Assembly: GCA_000434775.1 (NCBI GenBank)
Contig: FR895482.1
Coordinates: forward strand, 64,579-80,503
Direction: 5' to 3'
Origin: Eggerthella sp. CAG:368
Lineage (GTDB): Bacteria > Actinomycetota > Coriobacteriia > Coriobacteriales > Eggerthellaceae
DNA length: 15,925 bases
Shown here: positions 7,032 through 12,912 of the stretch, piece by piece
How positions within the stretch are numbered: position 1 is the stretch's first letter
Layout: the number at the start of each line of letters is the position of its first letter
Program-made: the position numbers and the translations under genes
Notes under the pieces: model-generated
What the model saw: only the letters and a program-made list of their open reading frames with translations
What the model was told of the DNA's origin: nothing
Database searches by the model: none

Positions 7032-9557
7032 TCAGGCAGATCTTATGAGGCACTCTTTTTTGATGTTGTTTTTTTTCTTGGTAGGAGTTTTTTTACCTGA
7101 TTTCTTCGCGGCGGCTTTTGCTTCCTTTTTCTTTGCCTCTTCAGCTTTTCCCGGACAGCTAAAGTTAGGACAAAGCTTCCATGGCCCACGATTAGTTGTA
7201 ACAATAACCATCGGAGCTCCGCAGTGCTCGCATACCTCTTCCGTTGCGGTCAAGGCACCGTATTGAGGAAGCGGATATCCCGTTTTGCACTCATCGTAGT
7301 TTTCACAACGAATGAAGCGCTTAAGCGTGCGGGGATTTTTGCGCGCAATTAACTGCGCTTTCTTTCCCTGCTCAGCACATGTCGGGCACATCCCCACCAC
7401 CAAATCAGGTTCCTTGTTGGTTTCACATTCAGGGTCAATACACAGCACACGAGGCTTAGAGCGAAACGCGGTCACCTTTATCTGAGGCATTCCGCACGTT
7501 GAACATTTTTCCTGTAAGGCTTCGATTTTTCCCTTAGGAAGTGGATACGTTACATCACAATCGGGCCACCCAGCGCATCCAATAAACATTGATCGTGTTT
7601 TTTGCGAAGTGCGCAGCTGAAGATCTTTGCCGCACTTAGGGCAAGGTCCAACATACGCATCCGCTGCAACCGCATCCGCCAAAGCCTCCTTCACCTCTTC
7701 GGAGTGTGGAATAAGATTTGCAAGCTCTTTAGCAAGCAGATCACGCGAGTGCGTTACCACTTCCTCCTTTGCCGAAGAGCCTGCGGCAATTGAAGTCATT
7801 TCTTCTTCTAAGTTAGCCGTCATATCAGGACTTGTAACATGCGGGGCAAATTTACCCAGCGCATCGATAACTGCAATACCAAGCTGCGAAGGTTCAATAG
7901 GGTCGTTCTGAACGTATTTTACGGTATACAGACGCTCAATAATGGAATGTCTTGTTGACTTAGTTCCCAAACCAAGCTTTTCCATTTCTTGAATGAGTTT
8001 GCCTTGAGAATAACGAGCGGGAGGCTCGGTTTGTTTCTTAGTTTTTATCGCACCCTTGAAAGTGACCGTCTCGCCTTCAGAAAGGGCAGGAAGCTGCTCG
8101 TCTTTCTTAAGACCGTAGGGATAAATTGCTCTAAATCCTGGAACAGCAAGAACATCTCCCTTAACTACAAAAGGCTCCTGGTTAACTTCAAGGGTAACCT
8201 TAGTTCCCTCAACAACGGCCGCATCTGAAAGGGTTGCCATAAAACGACGAGCGATAAGGTTATACAGCTTATATTCGGCAGGAGCGAGCTGCTCAGGCGT
8301 TGCCATGTTTGTAGGATGAATAGGCGGATGATCGGTGGTTTCCGTCTTACCGCGCGTTGCCGTAAGCTTGCCTTTTTTCAGTAGCTCTTCTGCATAAGGA
8401 CGGTAAGCGGGATTACCCGAAATCCTTTTTAGGATATCCACCAAATCAAGCGAGGATGGATACACCGTGTTATCAACACGGGGATAAGAAATATAACCAT
8501 CCATATAAAGACTTTCGGCCAGACGCATGGTGCGTGCAGGACTCAACCCTTCCGCACTGGCCGCCGCCATCAAAGAGGTGGTGTTAAAAGGAACAGGAGG
8601 CTGAACCTTGCGCTTCTTCTTCTCAACAGAAGCAACAGTGGCTTCCTGAGCGCCAGCAACGTGTTCCATAACAACATCAGCGAGCTCTTCTTTTTTGAAA
8701 CGCGCCGTTGCATGAGGGGCAGAAAAATCCATCTCTCCATGGTTAAAGTCGCCCTTAATTACCCAATAGTCTTCAGGAACAAAAGCCATTCGCTCGCGTT
8801 CACGCGCAACAATCAGGGCAAGGGTTGGTGTTTGAACACGGCCCGATGAGCGCACATTACCGTATCCTGCAAACTTAACAATTGTCAAAAAACGCGTTAA
8901 AACAGCACCCCAAATTAAGTCAATATCCTGACGCGATTCTCCCGCTTGAGCAAGATTGGTGTCGAGATCTACCAAATTAGTAAATGCACGCGTGATTTCC
9001 TCTTTAGTAATAGCCGAATAACGAGCACGAGCAATAGGAGCCGTATCGTTCGCCTCTTTCACGCAAGTTAATACATCAGAACCAATAAGCTCACCTTCGC
9101 GGTCGAAGTCGGTGGCGATAATAATCGAATCAGCCTTCTTGGCGAGATTTTTAAGCGAGCGAATAATATCCTTCTCTTTAGGAAGTTTCTCGATAGGCGC
9201 ATACACCAAATATGGGAGCGCATCCATTTTCCAGGCACCGAGCTCTACGCCTTCGGGAATAAAAGGCTTCTTTTTCTTGAAAGGAGGTTTTGGTAAATCG
9301 TCAGGAATTGATACGGGAATTGCAACGCCATCAGCATCAACACCAACCCATCCCCCTCTTTTTTTATATATAAGCTGCGGAACAAAATTGGGTTCCAAGA
9401 TGTGGCCTCTCATGCCAATCGTCACCCATTCTTCTCCGTCGCGCTCAAAACGATAAACAGGCGTGGAATATACCTTGTCTGCTTTCGCTTTTGTCACTCC
9501 AAGCAGCTCCGCGATTTTCTGGGCTGCAATATTCTTCTCTGTAACAACCAGTTTCAC
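7032..9557 (-). CDS. topA: DNA topoisomerase I (type IA), archaeal-type core with four zinc ribbons, GTG start
   Basis: An 841-residue type IA topoisomerase that relaxes negative supercoils through a 5'-phosphotyrosine. The TOPRIM domain has Glu7 and DFDREGE (Asp150, Asp152, Glu154); the catalytic tyrosine is Tyr358 in YISYPRVDN. The motifs YPR and DHPPIHPT (409-416) resemble archaeal topoisomerase I and reverse gyrase rather than the usual bacterial TYMRTDS and HEAIRPT. RSSGRVQTPTL is also present. The C terminus holds four Cys4 ribbons (639/642-661/667, 685/688-706/711, 724/727-751/757, 776/779-796/801), followed by a Lys/Ala tail. Well-known actinobacterial TopA proteins (mycobacterial type) lack such zinc ribbons. 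The start is GTG at 9557 with AGAGGGG upstream. The last ~11 residues depend on an A8 run (7069-7076); see findings. It is a single gene followed by a terminator. Confidence 0.93.
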   Translation of the reverse strand: MKLVVTEKNIAAQKIAELLGVTKAKADKVYSTPVYRFERDGEEWVTIGMRGHILEPNFVPQLIYKKRGGWVGVDADGVAIPVSIPDDLPKPPFKKKKPFIPEGVELGAWKMDALPYLVYAPIEKLPKEKDIIRSLKNLAKKADSIIIATDFDREGELIGSDVLTCVKEANDTAPIARARYSAITKEEITRAFTNLVDLDTNLAQAGESRQDIDLIWGAVLTRFLTIVKFAGYGNVRSSGRVQTPTLALIVARERERMAFVPEDYWVIKGDFNHGEMDFSAPHATARFKKEELADVVMEHVAGAQEATVASVEKKKRKVQPPVPFNTTSLMAAASAEGLSPARTMRLAESLYMDGYISYPRVDNTVYPSSLDLVDILKRISGNPAYRPYAEELLKKGKLTATRGKTETTDHPPIHPTNMATPEQLAPAEYKLYNLIARRFMATLSDAAVVEGTKVTLEVNQEPFVVKGDVLAVPGFRAIYPYGLKKDEQLPALSEGETVTFKGAIKTKKQTEPPARYSQGKLIQEMEKLGLGTKSTRHSIIERLYTVKYVQNDPIEPSQLGIAVIDALGKFAPHVTSPDMTANLEEEMTSIAAGSSAKEEVVTHSRDLLAKELANLIPHSEEVKEALADAVAADAYVGPCPKCGKDLQLRTSQKTRSMFIGCAGWPDCDVTYPLPKGKIEALQEKCSTCGMPQIKVTAFRSKPRVLCIDPECETNKEPDLVVGMCPTCAEQGKKAQLIARKNPRTLKRFIRCENYDECKTGYPLPQYGALTATEEVCEHCGAPMVIVTTNRGPWKLCPNFSCPGKAEEAKKKEAKAAAKKSGKKTPTKKKNNIKKECLIRSA

Positions 9558-9696
9558 ACGATACCCCTCTCATGATTTTACGTGCGTGGGGATAATTCCC
9601 TTTTTGCAGGTACTCGGGTCGTAAGAATACACGAATTCAAGAAGAAGAGGAAACAAAAGATTGGGACAAACAAAAGTTTTTTTAGAATATTTCTAA

Positions 9697-10770
9697 TTAT
9701 TCGACCTGTTTTTCTTTCTCGAGTACACTCTTCATTGCCACAATAGCGCACTCAAGCTGATCATTGTCAGGCTCGTTGGTAGTAAGGCGCTGCATTTGCA
9801 TACCAGGCCATAGAATTACTTTTACAAGAGCATTATCAGGGTGAGAACCTGCCCACTTTACCGTTATTTCATACGACAAGCCCGCAATGAAAGGCAGAAG
9901 GATTACTCTTGCGAGAAGAACAAGAAGAAACTTTGCAGCACTATCAGCTATTCCAAAACCAACAATCACTTTATCGAGCGGAATGATGGTATAAACCAAA
10001 ATAGCAATGATCATCACCATAATAAGAAAGGCAGTGCCACAGCGAATATGTAGCCGCGGAAATGAACGAGCGTTTTCAGGCGTCAGCGCTAAACCATGTT
10101 CATAGCAATGGATGGTTTTATGTTCGGCCCCATGATAGGCAAACATTCGCTTTATGTCTTTCATACGACCAATGAGCCAAACATAAAAAACGAAAATCGC
10201 TACACGCGCCAAACCGTCAATGATGTTCCACGCAAGCGTATTCGTGTCGTAGTCTCCTACCAGCACATTCGAGACTAAAGCAGGTAAGAAAATGAAGAGA
10301 GCCAGCCCGAGCGCAATACCTAAAATCATCGACAAGGCCATAGCTCCCTTGCCAAATGAATCGCTATCGACATCACTCGAAGAGCGCTCCATGCTTGTTG
10401 GATGAATGGTTTTATCGGAAAAAATACCCTCTCTAGCTTCTTCCCAATCACTATCTTCGTATTCATCAACGATAGCATGATTAGCGGCAATTTCTAAGGC
10501 TTTAAACCCGATGGTAAGTGAATCGATCAACGCAACACACCCTCGGATAAGGGGCCAAGAAAGCCACCCCTTACCGCGACTCTTCCGCAAATCGTGCTCT
10601 TCGGTGTAAACTACACCGCTGGGTTCTCGCACAGCAACAGCCCAGCACGATTTTCCGCGCATCATAACACCCTCAATTAAAGCTTGACCGCCAATGTGAG
10701 TTTTGATGTTCCCGTCTTCCTTAAAGGCTCTTTTTACATCAGATTTCGTCATAGAAATGTATATATTCAC
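9697..10770 (-). CDS. DUF1385 (YqhQ-like) polytopic membrane protein
   Basis: A 357-residue protein of the DUF1385 family, whose biochemical role is unknown to me. Family motifs are IGGQALIEGVMMRG (26-39), YHGAEHKTI (212-220), RLHIRCGTAFL (239-249) and WPGMQMQRLTTNEP (321-334). Hydrophobic segments at ~145-171, ~187-203, ~247-265 and ~278-298 suggest about four membrane spans; residues 100-140 are acidic and Ser-rich and lie on one side. The GTG at 10770 begins 9 nt after the thyX stop without a clear Shine-Dalgarno; ATG at residue 7 is an alternative. In many Gram-positive genomes this family sits with rpmE and prfA, and here rpmE is three genes upstream, a partly conserved neighbourhood. 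The Cys/His/Glu residues in the conserved motifs hint at metal binding, which is inference. Confidence 0.9.
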   Translation of the reverse strand: MNIYISMTKSDVKRAFKEDGNIKTHIGGQALIEGVMMRGKSCWAVAVREPSGVVYTEEHDLRKSRGKGWLSWPLIRGCVALIDSLTIGFKALEIAANHAIVDEYEDSDWEEAREGIFSDKTIHPTSMERSSSDVDSDSFGKGAMALSMILGIALGLALFIFLPALVSNVLVGDYDTNTLAWNIIDGLARVAIFVFYVWLIGRMKDIKRMFAYHGAEHKTIHCYEHGLALTPENARSFPRLHIRCGTAFLIMVMIIAILVYTIIPLDKVIVGFGIADSAAKFLLVLLARVILLPFIAGLSYEITVKWAGSHPDNALVKVILWPGMQMQRLTTNEPDNDQLECAIVAMKSVLEKEKQVE

Positions 10771-10779
10771 CGAACCAAA

Positions 10780-11460
10780 TTACTCACGCACAATGTGGGG
10801 ATAGGGATTTCCACAGGTCATCTTTCCTTCAGGGCAGGTGCCTCGCACACACGGAGCACCTGCATCCATAAAAATATAGGGAGCGGTTGGTTTTACCAAT
10901 GCAAGCATACGATGAGCCATCTCACGAATTTCCCACTGAGCGCGATTGCAGCAACGAAGACTGAAGAAATGAAGCAGCTCGCGGATATTCATCGTGATAA
11001 CAATCTTAGTCTCCGCAGCATTGGGTAAAAGATAACGAGCATCTTCTGCGGGAATACCTGCATCAAGAAGCTTTTGATATCCCTCCAAAACTGCATTGAT
11101 GGCCTCATCAAAAATACGATTCGCTTCCTCATCGCGAGAAACAGTATCTGGCTTAACCGTTTCAACGCCCTCAGTAAACTTTACATACCGCTGAGATTGC
11201 TGGTTAAAACTTGCCAATCTATGACGTACCAGTTGATGAGTTAGAGCACGCGAGACGCCGTCGACTGCGAAGGTGTAACTTACATGCTCGAGAGTTGAAA
11301 AATGCCCCGACTTCATAATGGTAGACAAAACGCTCTGAACTCTTTCAGGCGGCATAGTTTCCATGAGTTCTTTTGCACCCACCGGAGCATAACAAAGGCG
11401 GGCAGCCGTTGCGACAGCTCTTTCAGGGTTATCGGGGTATTGCAAAAGCTCAACGTTCAT
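10780..11460 (-). CDS. thyX: Flavin-dependent thymidylate synthase
   Basis: A 226-residue ThyX that makes dTMP from dUMP using FAD, NADPH and methylene-tetrahydrofolate. The signature RHRxxSxxxxSxR is intact as RHRLASFNQQSQR (79-91). LEHVSYTF, ITMNIRELLHFFSLR and RAQWEIREMA are also typical. ATG at 11460 has AAAGG about 7 nt upstream. The C terminus carries extra cysteines (near APCVRGTCPEGKMTCGNPYP) seen in some anaerobe enzymes. It lies 48 nt after the flavin reductase-rubredoxin gene and 9 nt before the DUF1385 gene. Its product is the substrate of the thymidylate kinase encoded at 3784-3038, though the two are not in one transcription unit. Confidence 0.96.
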   Translation of the reverse strand: MNVELLQYPDNPERAVATAARLCYAPVGAKELMETMPPERVQSVLSTIMKSGHFSTLEHVSYTFAVDGVSRALTHQLVRHRLASFNQQSQRYVKFTEGVETVKPDTVSRDEEANRIFDEAINAVLEGYQKLLDAGIPAEDARYLLPNAAETKIVITMNIRELLHFFSLRCCNRAQWEIREMAHRMLALVKPTAPYIFMDAGAPCVRGTCPEGKMTCGNPYPHIVRE

Positions 11461-11508
11461 AGTGTGCCTTTCGAAAGTTCAGTACTTCTTTAGTAGCGAT
11501 ATCTTACT

Positions 11509-12177
11509 CTAAAGAGCAATACGTTCAAATTGGTCTTTGCCTACCCCACAAACCGGACATACGAAATCTTCAGGGAGCTCATCAACGTACTCAATATGCC
11601 CACACACTTTACAACGCCAGGCGTATTTAACCTCAGAGGCACCCCTTTCTTCGACACCTTCCGCGATATCTTCCCCATTGTAGCTTGAGGCTTTAGGAGG
11701 CGTTTTTCCACCTTTTACCTGATGGTAGTAAGAATATGTCATACTCGGAATATCCGAAAGAACATCGGCGTGTTCAACTTCACCAATAAACAAAACATGG
11801 GTTCCCAAATCAAGCTGCTTGGTTACCTTAACCGAAAAATGCGCGCTTGCGTTTTGCTTGACATAAGTAAGCCCCAACGATGAGGAATCTGTTTCAAATT
11901 CGGCGAACTTGTCTACCTCCGCGCTTGAGTGAAAACCAAAGGTACCAATGAGTTCCATGGGAGCACTTTCATCAAGCACGGCAACCTCATATTTGCCCGT
12001 TTCAGTAATTGCGGATGAAGTGACATTCTCTTTATTCACAGCAACGCTTACTTGAGCAGGCGAAGAAGTAACCTGGGCAAATGTATTCACTACGCACCCT
12101 ACCGCTTTCCCCTCTTTTTCCGAAGAAATAATATAGAGTCCATACGATAGGCTTCTAAATGCTTTGCGATCAATCAT
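11509..12177 (-). CDS. Flavin reductase-rubredoxin fusion (high-molecular-weight rubredoxin type)
   Basis: From the ATG at 12177 the product is 222 residues. Residues ~1-155 form a flavin-reductase-like FMN domain (start MIDRKAFRSLSYGLYIISS, then VGCVVNTFAQVTSSPAQVSV and GTFGFHSSAEVDKF). Residues ~185-222 are a rubredoxin domain with both iron-binding pairs, CKVCG (Cys189/192) and CPVCG (Cys207/210), and YVDELPEDFVCP. Such fusions pass electrons from NAD(P)H to flavodiiron proteins that reduce O2 or NO in anaerobes; that partner is not in this window. The frame remains open 17 codons upstream, but the strong AGGAGGGG immediately before 12177 decides the start. It appears to have its own promoter after the rpmE terminator. 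No haem or signal peptide; cytoplasmic. Confidence 0.93.
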   Translation of the reverse strand: MIDRKAFRSLSYGLYIISSEKEGKAVGCVVNTFAQVTSSPAQVSVAVNKENVTSSAITETGKYEVAVLDESAPMELIGTFGFHSSAEVDKFAEFETDSSSLGLTYVKQNASAHFSVKVTKQLDLGTHVLFIGEVEHADVLSDIPSMTYSYYHQVKGGKTPPKASSYNGEDIAEGVEERGASEVKYAWRCKVCGHIEYVDELPEDFVCPVCGVGKDQFERIAL

Positions 12178-12181
12178 TATT

Positions 12182-12190
12182 CCCCTCCTA
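12182..12190 (-). promoter_or_regulatory. Strong ribosome binding site that fixes the flavin reductase start
   Basis: The minus strand reads AGGAGGGG a few bases before the ATG at 12177-12175. The longer frame from 12228 has no comparable site and lies in the probable promoter region, so the shorter start is preferred. Confidence 0.85.
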
Positions 12191-12208
12191 ATGTCAAAAC
12201 CTAGAATA

Positions 12209-12237
12209 AGTATATCGCAGAGCAACAAGACAAAAGA
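12209..12237 (-). promoter_or_regulatory. Candidate promoter of the flavin reductase-thyX-DUF1385 unit
   Basis: On the minus strand a TATACT at 12214-12209 matches a -10 box well. Seventeen nt upstream, TCTTTT (12237-12232) is only a weak -35. It lies between the rpmE terminator and the AGGAGGGG of the flavin reductase, where a promoter is expected, which is the main support. Confidence 0.4.
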
Positions 12238-12266
12238 AAACCCGAGACGAATATACGCCCCGGGTT
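12231..12266 (-). terminator. Rho-independent terminator after rpmE
   Basis: On the minus strand, arms 12261-12266 (AACCCG) and 12239-12244 (CGGGTT) pair, with possible extra G-C pairs inside, and are followed by a U-rich stretch TTCTTTTG. It begins about 25 nt after the rpmE stop. The tract is interrupted by one C, so efficiency may be moderate. Confidence 0.75.
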
Positions 12267-12290
12267 CATTCTTTTTTATTGAGATAGAAA

Positions 12291-12746
12291 CTATTCAGCA
12301 GCAGTTTCTTCAGCTGGAGCCTCTACGGCCTCAGCCTCGGCAGTCACAGCTTCAGCCTCTTCTGCAGCAGGAGCTTCTGCTTCCGCCTTAGCAGCAGCCT
12401 CTGCGGCCTTTTTTGCATACTGAGCAGCACGCTCTGCCTTTGCAGCAGCCTTTGCCTCACGCTCTTCACGCTTCTTAGCTTCCGCAGCCTCTACAGCAGC
12501 TGCGCGTTCTGCCTTCTTTGCAGCTTCGCGAGCAGCAACGGTTTCTTTAGCAGCACCAAACTTGTCAGCAAAGCGCTGTACGCGTCCGCCAGAGTCAATA
12601 AGCTTCTGAGTGCCCGTAAAGAATGGATGGCATGCGCTGCAGATATCAACACGAATTTCAGGCTTAGTAGAACGAGTCTGGAATGAGTTGCCACAGGTGC
12701 AAGTAACAGTGCAATCTACGTAATTTGGATGGATGTCTTTTTTCAT
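12291..12746 (-). CDS. rpmE: Ribosomal protein L31 (zinc type) with long Ala/Glu/Lys tail
   Basis: Residues 1-~65 are a standard bL31: MKKDIHPNYV, CTCGNSFQTRST, DICSACHPFFTG and SGGRVQRFADKFG. Cys16, Cys18, Cys36 and Cys39 make the zinc-binding C+ form. Ordinary L31 ends by ~70-85 residues; here a further ~80-residue tail follows, first rich in Ala/Lys/Arg/Glu (predicted long helix, ~67-118), then Ala/Glu/Pro (~119-151) and strongly acidic. Its role is unknown to me. The base composition of the tail is repetitive (GCA/GCT/GAA codons) but it is continuous with the gene. ATG at 12746 has GAGGAG upstream. The gene is preceded by a hairpin-rich intergenic leader and closed by its own terminator. 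Confidence 0.96.
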   Translation of the reverse strand: MKKDIHPNYVDCTVTCTCGNSFQTRSTKPEIRVDICSACHPFFTGTQKLIDSGGRVQRFADKFGAAKETVAAREAAKKAERAAAVEAAEAKKREEREAKAAAKAERAAQYAKKAAEAAAKAEAEAPAAEEAEAVTAEAEAVEAPAEETAAE

Positions 12747-12765
12747 TGATTCTCCTCACTAATAC

Positions 12766-12782
12766 CTTGGTTTCCGACCAAG
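12766..12782 (-). ncRNA. Hairpin in the rpmE 5' leader (candidate L31 autoregulatory element)
   Basis: A perfect 6-bp stem, CTTGGT/ACCAAG, closes a CGGAA loop about 20 nt before the rpmE ATG, just ahead of the Shine-Dalgarno. Leaders of L31 genes that bind the protein are known in several lineages, and I recall a Coriobacteria-specific L31 class. I cannot compare this one with the published consensus, so the identity is a candidate. Confidence 0.45.
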
Positions 12783-12811
12783 ATGAAGACAAGCTTTTTG
12801 AGTTTACCATA

Positions 12812-12841
12812 GTTATACACATATACAAGATCTCTACACAA
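12812..12841 (-). promoter_or_regulatory. Candidate rpmE promoter
   Basis: On the minus strand, TATAAC (12817-12812) is a good -10 and is preceded at 18 nt by TTGTGT (12841-12836), a weak -35 sharing only TTG with the consensus. A start about 7 nt downstream would give a leader of about 60 nt containing the 12766-12782 hairpin. The -35 lies in the loop of an inverted repeat (12828-12850), which could act as an operator. Confidence 0.4.
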
Positions 12842-12881
12842 AAGAGATCTGAGTGCAAGCTCTCAGTCCTTAGACGGGACT
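12828..12881 (-). repeat. Three contiguous inverted repeats between metG-like gene and rpmE
   Basis: Perfect arms: AGTCC/GGACT (12877-12881 with 12865-12869), CTGAG/CTCAG (12862-12866 with 12849-12853) and AGATCTC/GAGATCT (12844-12850 with 12828-12834). Neighbouring stems share two bases at each junction, so they tile end to end. None is followed by a U run, so they are not an ordinary terminator. They could be DNA operators or an RNA leader if rpmE is also transcribed from further upstream. Confidence 0.6.
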
Positions 12882-12912
12882 ATCTTTAAGTTTAATCTAA
12901 GCGTTACCTTAC

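Noticed and set aside
9682..9696. Perfect inverted repeat TTAGAA/TTCTAA after the DUF1385 gene, considered as a terminator
   Set aside because: The stem is almost all A-T, and on the sense strand it is followed by A, not U; it would not terminate well. It may be chance in AT-rich spacer.
12828..12850. AGATCTC/GAGATCT hairpin as the terminator of the MetRS-like gene
   Set aside because: No U run follows on the minus strand, so it lacks the second half of an intrinsic terminator; kept only as an inverted repeat of unknown role.
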